From: Shimia haliotis
GTDB taxonomy: Bacteria; Pseudomonadota; Alphaproteobacteria; Rhodobacterales; Rhodobacteraceae
Direction: 5' to 3'
NCBI RefSeq assembly: GCF_900114415.1
Contig: NZ_FOSZ01000001.1
Span: 62,001 to 126,000, forward strand
DNA length: 64,000 nt
Each line of letters opens with the position of its first letter. Position 1 is the first letter of the stretch. Shown here one piece after another: positions 54,894 to 63,559 of the stretch. The position numbers and the translations under genes were made by a program. Under the pieces are notes generated by a model, which made no database searches, was not told where the DNA came from, and worked only from the letters and a program-made list of their open reading frames with translations.

Positions 54894-56774
54894 TCAGGCC
54901 TGCCTGTCGTCGTCCTCGCCATCCAGTTGGTTCATCAACATGGTTTCCAACTCTTCTTCCAGTTCCCGCGCCCGCTGCATGTACTCAGGGTTGTTGGCTG
55001 AGGACACGCCCTCTTTCCAGAGCTGGGCCAATTCCTGAACCGCGTCTCGGTCATGATGGAAAAACGTCTGTTCTGCCTGAGCGGCCTCATACTCGCTGAG
55101 ACCGATGTTTTCCAACACATAGCGCCCCGCGCGCAGGCTGCTGTCAAACATTTCGCGCACGATGTCATCGGCGCCCGCCTTGTACATGCGGAACACCTGC
55201 GTGCGGTCATGCACACGCGCCACGATATGCAGGTCAGGGCGTTCGCGCCGTGCATATGTCACCAGCTTGATGGCGGCTTCGGGGTCATCCATTGCCACCA
55301 CCAGAACACTTGCTTTGCTGATCCCCGCGGCATGCAGCATTTCAGGGCGGGTTGGATCGCCGAAAAAGCCCTTCACCCCAAAACGGCGCATGGTTTCGAT
55401 GGTCTTCATGTTGTGATCCAGAACCACGGTGTTGAAGCCGGCTGAGCGCACCAGTCGATTCACGATCTGACCAAATCGCCCGATGCCCGCGATGATCACA
55501 GGGCCGCTTTCGTCAATCTCGTCGGGTGTGTTTTTGCGGGCTTCGCCTTGTTCGCCGAACCGTTTGGAAATTTGGTCATAGATGATGAACAAAGAGGGGG
55601 TAATCAGCATCGACAAAGCCACAACCAGCAAGAGTTCCTCGCCAATCCATGGGGGTAGAACATTCTGCGTTGTGGCTGAGGTAATCAGCACAAACCCAAA
55701 TTCACCGGCCTGCGCGAGGGACAGCGTAAAGAGCCATTGACTGCGCCCGCGGAGCCCAAAGGCGTGACCGATTACGAACAGGATCGTTGCCTTAAGCGCG
55801 ATCAGGCCGAGCGTGATGCTTAGGATGCGCAGCGGGTCGTCGAGGAACACGCCAAAATTGATTTGCGCGCCAACGATGATGAAAAACAGCCCCAACAGCA
55901 GGCCCTTGAACGGGGCAATGTCGCTTTCCAGTTCATGACGGAATTCTGAATTGGCCAGAAGAACACCGGCGAGGAAGGTGCCAAGAGCCGGAGAAAGCCC
56001 GACAAGTGTCATCGAAAAGGCAATGCCCACCACGATCAACAGGGCAAGCGCCGTGTACATTTCCGGTAGCCGTGCCGCATGAATGAAGCGAAAGACAGGC
56101 CGCGTCAGATAGCGCCCGCCAAAGATGATGGCCGCAACCATCGCCAGTGTCACAAGAGCCGCGCCCCAACCGGGCAGCCCTTCGATCAACGACATCGACT
56201 CGTGTGCATGGTCGTCGTTGATCTGGATCGCACCGTCCGCCGAAAAGACTGCCAGCGTTGGATCGGCAAACAGCGGCAGAATGATCAACATCGGGATCAC
56301 GGCGATGTCCTGCGTCAGCAACACCGCAAAGGCGCTGCGCCCGCCCTGTGTGCGCATCAGGCCTTTTTCCGTGAGGGTTTGCAAAACAATGGCGGTGGAG
56401 GAGAGGGCAAACACCATGCCACAGGCAACCGCCACATTCACAGAATAGCCAAACGACATCACAAGCACGAGCACCGCCAGCCCCGTGATGCCGATTTGCA
56501 ATCCGCCAAGGCCAATCAATTTGTCCTTCATCGCCCAGAGCGCGCGCGGGTCCATTTCCAACCCGATGAGAAATAGCATCATCACAACGCCAAATTCGGC
56601 ATAGTGCAGTAACTCGTCCGCCTCGTTTGTGCCAACCAGTCCGAGTACCGGACCGATCAGAATGCCGGCCGCCAGATAACCGAGCACCGAGCCAAGCCCA
56701 AGTCGGGCGGAAATCGGTACTGCAATAACTGCGGTAAGCAGGAAGATACTGGCCGTATAAAGTGCATGTTCCAT
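54894..56774 (-). CDS. CPA2-family K+(Na+)/H+ antiporter with RCK domain (KefB/C-like)
   Basis: The 626-residue protein has about 12 N-terminal TM helices (to about 390; GLGSVLGYLAAGILIGPVLG, LFLIGLEMDPRALWAMK, SSTAIVLQTLTEKGL). A cytoplasmic RCK_N nucleotide-binding domain follows (VIIAGIGRFGQIVNRLVRSAGFNTVVLD, about 420-540), then an acidic helical tail. KefB/C exchange K+ for H+ under glutathione-adduct control in enteric bacteria; the KefF/G ancillary subunit gene is absent here. It is 16 bp downstream of the AsnC-type gene and probably co-transcribed with it. Confidence 0.9.
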   Translation of the reverse strand: MEHALYTASIFLLTAVIAVPISARLGLGSVLGYLAAGILIGPVLGLVGTNEADELLHYAEFGVVMMLFLIGLEMDPRALWAMKDKLIGLGGLQIGITGLAVLVLVMSFGYSVNVAVACGMVFALSSTAIVLQTLTEKGLMRTQGGRSAFAVLLTQDIAVIPMLIILPLFADPTLAVFSADGAIQINDDHAHESMSLIEGLPGWGAALVTLAMVAAIIFGGRYLTRPVFRFIHAARLPEMYTALALLIVVGIAFSMTLVGLSPALGTFLAGVLLANSEFRHELESDIAPFKGLLLGLFFIIVGAQINFGVFLDDPLRILSITLGLIALKATILFVIGHAFGLRGRSQWLFTLSLAQAGEFGFVLITSATTQNVLPPWIGEELLLVVALSMLITPSLFIIYDQISKRFGEQGEARKNTPDEIDESGPVIIAGIGRFGQIVNRLVRSAGFNTVVLDHNMKTIETMRRFGVKGFFGDPTRPEMLHAAGISKASVLVVAMDDPEAAIKLVTYARRERPDLHIVARVHDRTQVFRMYKAGADDIVREMFDSSLRAGRYVLENIGLSEYEAAQAEQTFFHHDRDAVQELAQLWKEGVSSANNPEYMQRARELEEELETMLMNQLDGEDDDRQA

Positions 56775-56790
56775 AAGTGTTCCGATGGCT

Positions 56791-57246
56791 CTAGGTCGGC
56801 AGGGGCGCGTCGCGTTTCAGTTGATCCATAACGATCTGACTTTGCACGCGGCTGACTGTGGGATGGGGCAAAAGCACTTCGTGAATCAAGCGATTAAGCG
56901 CGCTCAGATCGTCACAATAGGCACGCAACAGATAATCCGCGTCACCTGTGAGCGTCCAGGCGCTGACGATTTCGGGGCGTGTGTCGATCAGGGTGGCAAA
57001 GCCTTTGGATTGTTCAGGGCCGTGGGTGCTCAGGTGGACCTGAACAAAGGCTTGCACCGACAGGCCAAGGCGCGTGGGGTTCAGGCGCGCGATATAACTC
57101 TCGATATAGCCTTCAGCCTCAAGGCGCTGACGCCGCCGTCCGGCCTGACTGGCGGACAGGTTAAGCAGCTCGCCAAGTTCCTGAGCAGTCAGGTGCGCGT
57201 TTTTCTGAAGCGCCGACAAAAGACGCAGATCGGTTTCATCAAGCAT
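56791..57246 (-). CDS. Lrp/AsnC-family transcriptional regulator
   Basis: The 151-residue protein has an N-terminal winged helix (LDETDLRLLSALQKNAHLTAQELGELLNLSASQAGRRRQRLEAEGYI, about 1-50) and a C-terminal RAM ligand-binding domain (about 65-145; VQVHLSTHGPEQSKGFATLI, GDADYLLRAYCDDLSALNRLI). It is divergent from hpd, so tyrosine or a related amino or keto acid is a likely effector, and hpd a likely target. A GAAATT-N4-AATTTC palindrome lies between them. The ATG at 57246 gives the family N-terminus; the frame reaches 57312 without a ribosome site. Confidence 0.9.
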   Translation of the reverse strand: MLDETDLRLLSALQKNAHLTAQELGELLNLSASQAGRRRQRLEAEGYIESYIARLNPTRLGLSVQAFVQVHLSTHGPEQSKGFATLIDTRPEIVSAWTLTGDADYLLRAYCDDLSALNRLIHEVLLPHPTVSRVQSQIVMDQLKRDAPLPT

Positions 57247-57263
57247 GTGCGGCAACTTCGCGT

Positions 57264-57279
57264 GAAATTGTGAAATTTC
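57264..57279. promoter_or_regulatory. GAAATT-N4-AATTTC palindrome between the AsnC-type gene and hpd
   Basis: GAAATT (57264-57269) and AATTTC (57274-57279) are exact complements with GTGA between them. It lies 18 bp upstream of the regulator start and 112 bp upstream of hpd. AT-rich 15-16-bp palindromes are typical for Lrp/AsnC dimers. Confidence 0.5.
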
Positions 57280-57391
57280 GTTAAAGATACGCGCTTTTTT
57301 TCGGAATTGCACGTCAGTTCGCGGAAAAGCCGCGCCTTCTTGCGCGTATTATTGCCGAAGCGAACACCAGATACCAAAAGGAGACGCCCTC

Positions 57392-58489
57392 ATGGGTCCA
57401 TTCCCCCACGACGCCCCCCGCGCTGAAATTTCCGACTATAACCCCGCTGGCACGGACGGGTTCGAATTTGTGGAATTTGCCCATCCTGAACCGCAGGAGC
57501 TGCGCGATCTCTTCACCAAAATGGGCTATACCCATGTCGCCAACCACAAGACCAAGGCGATCGAGCTTTGGCAACAAGGCGACGTGACCTACATTCTCAA
57601 CAGTGAGCCTGGCAGTTTTGCCGCACGGTTTGTCGAAGAGCACGGCCCTTGTGCCCCGTCGATGGGCTGGCGCGTGGTGGATGCGCAAAAAGCCTATGAA
57701 CATGCGGTGTCGCAGGGGGCCGAGGCCTATGATGCGGATGACAAGACGTTGGCGTGGCCCGCGATCAAAGGTATTGGCGGGTCGCTGATCTACTTTACCG
57801 ACCAATATTACGACACCTCGCCGTTTAATGAAGAATTCGACTGGATCGTGACCTCCAAACCCGAGGGTGTGGGATTCTTCTATCTCGATCACCTGACCCA
57901 CAACGTGTTCAAAGGCAACATGGACAAGTGGTTCAAGTTTTACGGCGATTTGTTTAACTTCCGCGAAATCCGCTTCTTTGACATCGAAGGCAAATTCACC
58001 GGTCTGTTTTCCCGCGCGCTGACCTCGCCTTGCGGCAAGATCCGGATCCCGCTGAACGAAGATCGCGGCGAAACCGGTCAGATTGTTGCCTATCTGAAGA
58101 AATACAACGGCGAAGGCATTCAGCACATCGCTGTCGGCTCTGACGACATCTATGCCGCCACTGACGCGATTGCCGACAAGGGCATCAAGTTCATGCCCGG
58201 CCCGCCGGATGCGTATTACGATCTGTCCAAAACCCGCGTTGTAGGCCATGACGAGCCGCTGGATCGGATGAAGAAACACGGCATCCTGATTGACGGCGAA
58301 GGCGTTGTCGACGGTGGCGAGACCAAGATCCTGTTGCAGATTTTCTCCAAAACCGTGATCGGCCCGATCTTCTTTGAGTTCATCCAGCGCAAAGGCGACG
58401 ATGGCTTTGGTGAAGGCAACTTCAAGGCCCTGTTTGAGAGCATCGAACAAGAGCAGATCAACAACGGCGAAATCCAAGCCGCTGAATAA
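57392..58489 (+). CDS. hpd: 4-hydroxyphenylpyruvate dioxygenase
   Basis: HPPD converts 4-hydroxyphenylpyruvate to homogentisate in tyrosine breakdown. The 365-residue protein has two vicinal-oxygen-chelate domains. The Fe(II) ligands appear at H167 (LDHLTHNVF), H245 (GIQHIAVGS) and E329 (FFEFIQRKGD). AAGGAG precedes the ATG. The homogentisate dioxygenase (hmgA) and fumarylacetoacetase genes are not in the window. A terminator lies about 45 bp downstream, so the gene is monocistronic and probably controlled by the divergent AsnC-type regulator. Confidence 0.96.
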   Translation: MGPFPHDAPRAEISDYNPAGTDGFEFVEFAHPEPQELRDLFTKMGYTHVANHKTKAIELWQQGDVTYILNSEPGSFAARFVEEHGPCAPSMGWRVVDAQKAYEHAVSQGAEAYDADDKTLAWPAIKGIGGSLIYFTDQYYDTSPFNEEFDWIVTSKPEGVGFFYLDHLTHNVFKGNMDKWFKFYGDLFNFREIRFFDIEGKFTGLFSRALTSPCGKIRIPLNEDRGETGQIVAYLKKYNGEGIQHIAVGSDDIYAATDAIADKGIKFMPGPPDAYYDLSKTRVVGHDEPLDRMKKHGILIDGEGVVDGGETKILLQIFSKTVIGPIFFEFIQRKGDDGFGEGNFKALFESIEQEQINNGEIQAAE

Positions 58490-58535
58490 GCACGACCAAT
58501 AATAACAAGCGTCCGGTCCAACGGAGCGAGGGGGA

Positions 58536-58567
58536 AGCGCCGTCCGCAAGAGCGGGCGGCGCTTTTT
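58536..58567 (+). terminator. intrinsic terminator of hpd
   Basis: AGCGCCGTCCGC (58536-58547) pairs with GCGGGCGGCGCT (58552-58563), one G-U pair and a 4-base loop, followed by TTTT. Confidence 0.85.
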
Positions 58568-58638
58568 GCAAGGTGCAATGCAATTTGGTCAAAACGCCTA
58601 CGGCCTTGGTAAACGGGCCATGCAAATAGCGTGATCAA

Positions 58639-61107
58639 TTAGCCTTTTGGCATTTTCAGGGTGATGTTCTTGCCCGACTTCACATAGCGCAATTCGCTTT
58701 CACCAATCGCGGCAACCTTACCACCGTCGATCCTGTCACCCACCTGAACCTTTTTATAACGCCCGTTTGACAAGCGGATCAGAGCGCGGCGGTTGGATGA
58801 GGTGCCATAGACGCCGATCAGGTTGATTTTCTTGAGGTTAATTGCGTTTTGGATCGTGGCCTGTCGTGCCACAGAGGCGGTTGTCGGAATGCTCGGGGTG
58901 ATGGTCGCGGCAGCAGGAGTGGCGGCGACCTCGGTCACACTTGGCGTCGCACGCTGCGCCAGTTGTGCGATGTTGGATGGCTTGACCCGCGGACGCGGCG
59001 AGCTGGCCACAGCCAGTGCCGTCGGGGTCGTGTCGGCTTCTTCTGCCTCTTTGGCGCTCGCGGGGCGCAGTTTGGGGCGCTTCAACGCCAATTCGCTGCG
59101 CGTCAGACCACCCAATGTTGCCCGCTCGTTTGTTTCAATCAGATCGGCAGGCCGCAGACGCGGGCGGCGGTTTGCAAGGCGCTCGTCGCGCTCTTGCAGG
59201 GCCTGCGCCACGTTGATGCGTTTGGGATAGTTGGGCGGTTCAACCTGTGGTCGGCCGGCAAACACAAGAATGCCTTCCGGCGTCAGGGCTCCCTCCGGGG
59301 TCGCGATCACCAATCCGCGCTCGTCAAAAGCAAACTGCGTGCCTTGTGCCGGAGGGTTGATCTGGCTCGCGGGGGAGGCGTCGGTCAGCAAGCCCGTATC
59401 AGCAGGCAGCGCGATTGCATCCAAGGCGCCAAGATCGTGATCGATGGAGGGAACATAAATGTCCTCCGAGGATTCGCTTTGGACATCCAGCGGAGACAGC
59501 GGCGCTTTTTGCCAGATACCGGTCACGGCATACCGTGCTTCTGCTTCATCATCACTCAGCGAGCGCGGGTCTTCGGCATCCAGCAATGCTTCGATTTCGG
59601 CGCTGTCGGTGATGGTGTCCGCACTCACGGGTGGCAGAGCTTCGGTGTTCAGGTTGTCGGGATCAATGGTGGCTGTATCAACTTCGGCCGCTGCACCGAG
59701 ATCTTCCAGAGCGGGCAGGGCTTGCGGGGCGAGAACCACTTCTTCGCTTTGCGTCGCATCCCCGGATTGTGCGACGTCGTCGGCTTGGGTCACGGCTTCG
59801 GTCTGTGGTTGCGGCGTCACAGGCTGGGCGGCCTGTGGCTCAATCACAACCACGTCGTCTTGGCGCTCGCCAAACAAGCCGGCCACACCGTCCTCGACAA
59901 AAAATGTTGCCCAAAGCGCGACAAGCGCCAAAAACAGCAGTAAAAGCGTGGTCAGGATCAGCCCGAGATGACGGGGTTTGCCTCGCACCTCTTCCTGACG
60001 CGATCCAAAAACCGTCAGCCGCTCTTTTTCCTGATCTTTGACTTTGCGCCGCGCAGTGCGCTCGGCCGACATGGCATCGGGCAGTTCCGCAACCAGCGTG
60101 TCCGCACCACTCTCGACAGTGGCGTCTGCCGCATCGGGGTCGGTTTGGACCGGTGCTTTAAGGTTTGGCTCTGCTTTTGTGGCCTTTGGCTTGCGGCGGC
60201 TGAAAAAAGAGCTGGACGGTGGCGTATCTGCGGTGGGGGCGGTGTCCGCGGCCTCGCCGTCTGCCGCGAGGCTGGACACAACGCGGGAAGGATCAAATCG
60301 CAGCGGCGCGTCAAGGGTAGGCGAAGCCTCAACTCCCTTGGCAGCATCGCGCGACACGCCACCCAATTCGGGCGCTGCGGTCAAATCGGAGGGTTGCCTG
60401 CGGCTGGCAAAGGCGACCGGCGCGCTCTCGGATGGCGGCGCTTCAGATGTGTCAGGGGTACTTTCTGCTGCGTCGACCGTCAGGGGCATAGACACGTCGG
60501 CACTGTCTGTTGTCTGAGGCGCAAGCGACTCACCCTCAATCTCAGGGACCGGCTCTGGTGCGGGCGGCAATGGGCCGGAGCCAACCACCACAATCGCCGT
60601 GCCGTCAAACGCGCCGGCCGCCCCTTGACCCTGAGAGGTCGGACCAAAATCAGGGGCCGCAGCAAAATCGGCACTCTCCGGCATTGCGGTGAACCGCACC
60701 GGATTAAAGGCATATTCGGCGGCAAACGCCTCAGCCTCGGCAAGCGTTTCTTTGGCAACGGCGGCAATTTGTGTCTCCGCGCCCTGCGTGCAGGTATCAA
60801 AGACAAGCTGGTCAGCCGAGTAGGGCGTTTCCTCTTCTAAGATCCGGGCCACTTCGCCTTCGGCCTTCGCGCCAAGCTTGCGCCCGAGTTTCAGGGAAAG
60901 GAATTTGATCTGATCGTTGGGCAACACCAGCAGGGTGCCAAATCCGTCACCTGCCTGATTGGCGGCCATGTCGCGCAATTTGGCCAAATCACCGGCAAGG
61001 TCGGGACTATCCAGCCCCACTTCGCCCAGCAGGTGCCAGCCGCTGTCAACGCGGGTCAGAAGGCCAATGCCCTCGAAGGAGAGTGTCAAAGCAAGTGTCG
61101 GCGACAT
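58639..61107 (-). CDS. large single-pass membrane protein with GspL/PilM-like head and PilP/GspC-like tail
   Basis: No family name is certain. The 822-residue protein starts with an actin-like fold segment (about 1-175; LPNDQIKFLSLKLG and ARILEEETPYSADQLVFD resemble PilM/GspL cytoplasmic domains). A disordered Pro/Ala/Ser/Asp-rich stretch (about 178-350), a single TM helix (381-403, LGLILTTLLLLFLALVALWA) and a long acidic disordered periplasmic part follow. The C-terminal beta domain (about 755-822; LIGVYGTSSNRRALIRLSNGRYKKVQVGDRIDGGKVAAIG) resembles PilP or GspC homology regions. No other pilus or type II secretion gene is nearby. It is divergent from the SIMPL gene. Confidence 0.7.
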   Translation of the reverse strand: MSPTLALTLSFEGIGLLTRVDSGWHLLGEVGLDSPDLAGDLAKLRDMAANQAGDGFGTLLVLPNDQIKFLSLKLGRKLGAKAEGEVARILEEETPYSADQLVFDTCTQGAETQIAAVAKETLAEAEAFAAEYAFNPVRFTAMPESADFAAAPDFGPTSQGQGAAGAFDGTAIVVVGSGPLPPAPEPVPEIEGESLAPQTTDSADVSMPLTVDAAESTPDTSEAPPSESAPVAFASRRQPSDLTAAPELGGVSRDAAKGVEASPTLDAPLRFDPSRVVSSLAADGEAADTAPTADTPPSSSFFSRRKPKATKAEPNLKAPVQTDPDAADATVESGADTLVAELPDAMSAERTARRKVKDQEKERLTVFGSRQEEVRGKPRHLGLILTTLLLLFLALVALWATFFVEDGVAGLFGERQDDVVVIEPQAAQPVTPQPQTEAVTQADDVAQSGDATQSEEVVLAPQALPALEDLGAAAEVDTATIDPDNLNTEALPPVSADTITDSAEIEALLDAEDPRSLSDDEAEARYAVTGIWQKAPLSPLDVQSESSEDIYVPSIDHDLGALDAIALPADTGLLTDASPASQINPPAQGTQFAFDERGLVIATPEGALTPEGILVFAGRPQVEPPNYPKRINVAQALQERDERLANRRPRLRPADLIETNERATLGGLTRSELALKRPKLRPASAKEAEEADTTPTALAVASSPRPRVKPSNIAQLAQRATPSVTEVAATPAAATITPSIPTTASVARQATIQNAINLKKINLIGVYGTSSNRRALIRLSNGRYKKVQVGDRIDGGKVAAIGESELRYVKSGKNITLKMPKG

Positions 61108-61271
61108 GTCCCAAACCTAACATCCGGACAGGGCATCGTCCCCCAACCGGCAGAGTTGTAGAATTTATAGCAAGTTCTTGCCGACATGGAAGAAAAAGCC
61201 GAAAGGACTTTTCCGCAGACCAAATTATCCACCATGCTCGGCACCAACTACGATCAAAAAGGGAGATCGAT

Positions 61272-61961
61272 ATGCGAGTGATGGCCATTTTTGTCATGAT
61301 TTGGACCTGTCTGGGCGGAGGCGCGGCATTGGCTGAGGCGCGCACAATCACTGTTGTGGGGCAAGGTCAGGTACAGGAAGCGCCCGATCAGGCAGTGATT
61401 GTTGTGGGGGCCTCCCAGCAGGCGGACACCGCCGAACAGGCGCTGTCGCAGGCCAATCATGCAGTTGCGGCGATGATCAAGGTGCTCGAAGCCTCCGGCA
61501 TCGACGGACGGGACATGCAGACCAGCGGCTTGGGATTGCGTCCGGTCTATGATCACAACCGCAAAGACAATCAGCGCCCGCTTCTGGTTGGGTTTACAGC
61601 CGCTAACCGCCTGACGGTGAAGGTGCGCGACATAGGTTCCGTTGGGGCTGTTCTAAGCGATCTGGTTGCAGCGGGGGCGAACGACATCAGCAATGTGAGC
61701 TTTGGCTTGCGAGATCCCGAGCGCGCACAGGATGCGGCGCGACGGGATGCCGTGGCGGATGCGCGGGCCAAGGCGACGCTCTATGCCGAGGCCGCAGGCG
61801 TGTCGCTGGGCAAGGTGGTGTCTATCTCGGAGGCGGGGGCCACGATGCCCCGTCCGGAAATGATGCGAACCGCGATGGCCAGTATGGACGCGGTGCCCAT
61901 CGCCGCTGGTGAATTGACTGTGAGCGCGCAGGTTCAAATGGTGCTGGAGCTAACCGACTGA
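61272..61961 (+). CDS. exported SIMPL-domain (DUF541) protein
   Basis: The 229-residue protein has a signal peptide (MRVMAIFVMIWTCLGGGAALAEA) followed by the SIMPL/DUF541 fold: ITVVGQGQVQEAPDQAVIVVG, DMQTSGLGLRPVY, VGFTAANRLTVKVRDIGSVGAVLSDLVAAGANDISNVSFGL, and AVADARAKATLYAEAAGVSLGKVVSISE. E. coli YggE of this family lessens oxidative stress by an unknown mechanism. GGGAG lies 8 bases before the ATG at 61272; longer starts upstream have none. A bidirectional terminator follows at 61984. Confidence 0.9.
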   Translation: MRVMAIFVMIWTCLGGGAALAEARTITVVGQGQVQEAPDQAVIVVGASQQADTAEQALSQANHAVAAMIKVLEASGIDGRDMQTSGLGLRPVYDHNRKDNQRPLLVGFTAANRLTVKVRDIGSVGAVLSDLVAAGANDISNVSFGLRDPERAQDAARRDAVADARAKATLYAEAAGVSLGKVVSISEAGATMPRPEMMRTAMASMDAVPIAAGELTVSAQVQMVLELTD

Positions 61962-61983
61962 TCCAGTCGGTGAAGAGAAAAAG

Positions 61984-62019
61984 AAAACGCGCAGCGAAAC
62001 AGGTCGCTGCGCGTTTTTT
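61984..62019. terminator. bidirectional terminator
   Basis: AAAACGCGCAGCGA (61984-61997) and TCGCTGCGCGTTTT (62004-62017) are exact complements with a 6-base loop and T-runs on both strands. It separates the convergent SIMPL and sulfhydrylase genes. Confidence 0.92.
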
Positions 62020-62036
62020 ATTGATTTTGCGAAGGC

Positions 62037-63329
62037 TTAGCTGTGCGCGGCCTTAAGAGCGCGGTCCAAATCCGCGATCAGGTCGGCACTGTTTTCAATA
62101 CCGATGGAAATCCGCACCACGTTCGGACCCGCGCCTGCGGCTTCCTGCTGCTCGGGTGTCAGCTGGCGGTGCGTGGTCGATGCCGAGTGGATCACAAGGC
62201 TACGCGCATCCCCAAGGTTCGCGACGTGGCTGAAGATTTCCAGACTGTCCACGAACTTGACGCAGGCGTCATAGCCGCCCTTCAGTGCCACTGTGAACAG
62301 ACCGCCTGCGCCTTTCGGGCATACTGTCGCAACGCGCGATTTGTAGGGCGAGCTGTCCAGACCGGCATAGGTCACGTAGTCCACATTGTCGTGCCCTTCG
62401 AGCCATTTCGAAATGGTCTCGGCGTTCTCCACATGGCGCTCCATGCGCAGGGATAGGGTCTCGATTCCCATCAGCGTGTAATGCGCCGCCTGCGGGTTCA
62501 TGGTCATGCCAAGGTCGCGCAGACCAATCGCAATGCCATGGAAAGTAAAGGCCAGCGGGCCAAATGTCTCGTGGAACTTGAGACCGTGATAGGCAGGCTC
62601 AGGCGCCGACAGGGACGGGAATTTGTCGGAGGCGGACCAGTCAAATTTGCCGCTGTCCACCACACAGCCGCCGGTCACGGTGCCGTTGCCGGTCAGGTAT
62701 TTGGTGGTGGAATGCACGACGAGCGACGCGCCAAGGCTGATCGGGTTACACAGGTAAGGCGTGGCCGAAGTATTGTCGACAATCAGCGGAACGCCGGCTT
62801 TGTCGGCGATCGCCGCGATTGCCGGAATATCGGTGATATAGCCGCCCGGGTTGGCGATGGATTCGCAGAACACCGCGCGGGTGTTTTCGTCAATTGCCGC
62901 CGCAACCGCTGCTTCGTCGTCAAAGTCTACAAAGGTCGCGGACCAGCCGAAGCGTTTGATGGTTTGGCTGAACTGGGTGATCGTGCCGCCATAAAGCCGC
63001 GAGGACGCGACCACATTCATGCCCGGCTGCATCAGCGGGAACAGTGCCATGATCTGCGCCGCGTGCCCCGACGAGCAGCAGACTGCACCAACACCGCCCT
63101 CAAGCGTCGCGATACGTTCCTGCAAAACCGCAACCGTCGGGTTGGTCAGGCGGGAGTAGATGTAGCCTACTTCTTGCAGGTTAAAGAGCGCCGCCGCGTG
63201 TTCGGCATCGCGAAACACGTAAGCTGTGGACTGGTAAATTGGCGTCTGCCGCGCGCCGGTCGCCGGATCAGGGCGCGCACCGGCGTGAATTTGCAGCGTG
63301 TCAAAACCGTAGCTGGGGCCGTCGGTCAT
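62037..63329 (-). CDS. metY: O-acetylhomoserine sulfhydrylase (MetY-type)
   Basis: The 430-residue Cys/Met-metabolism PLP enzyme makes homocysteine from O-acetylhomoserine and sulfide. Signatures are GFDTLQIHAGARPDPATGARQTPIYQSTAYVFRD at the N-terminus, EGGVGAVCCSSGHAAQIMALF, VDNTSATPYLCNPISLGASLVVHSTTKYLTGNG with the PLP Lys, and the end SIGIENSADLIADLDRAL. GGGAGG lies 9 bases before the ATG at 63329, which decides the start against a longer frame to 63362. Upstream lie two palindromic elements. Related enzymes can use O-succinylhomoserine, so the acyl group is the less certain part. Confidence 0.92.
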   Translation of the reverse strand: MTDGPSYGFDTLQIHAGARPDPATGARQTPIYQSTAYVFRDAEHAAALFNLQEVGYIYSRLTNPTVAVLQERIATLEGGVGAVCCSSGHAAQIMALFPLMQPGMNVVASSRLYGGTITQFSQTIKRFGWSATFVDFDDEAAVAAAIDENTRAVFCESIANPGGYITDIPAIAAIADKAGVPLIVDNTSATPYLCNPISLGASLVVHSTTKYLTGNGTVTGGCVVDSGKFDWSASDKFPSLSAPEPAYHGLKFHETFGPLAFTFHGIAIGLRDLGMTMNPQAAHYTLMGIETLSLRMERHVENAETISKWLEGHDNVDYVTYAGLDSSPYKSRVATVCPKGAGGLFTVALKGGYDACVKFVDSLEIFSHVANLGDARSLVIHSASTTHRQLTPEQQEAAGAGPNVVRISIGIENSADLIADLDRALKAAHS

Positions 63330-63395
63330 TGGAAAATCCTCCCGTAAATTGGTCGGAGACAAGTGTTAGGCGCACAGAGCGCAGGGCGCAACGCT

Positions 63396-63405
63396 GCATA
63401 TGCAA
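63396..63405. promoter_or_regulatory. TGCATATGCA palindrome upstream of metY
   Basis: A perfect 10-bp palindrome lies 67 bp before the metY start, beside a larger CGGACAG-N31-CTGTCCG inverted repeat (63409-63453). It may be a regulator site for methionine control; no regulator is seen. Confidence 0.35.
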
Positions 63406-63559
63406 AACGGACAGGTTTCCCGTGATTTCGCCCAACCGCAAACCATCTGTCCGGATTTTTGGCGTGCTTTGGTGGTGTTGATCTTGCTGCCTTGATGGCT
63501 GGCGGGCCGTGACAGCGCCTCACAGCGCTGTGTTGAGCAGACAGACGGGCAGGTGCGGT

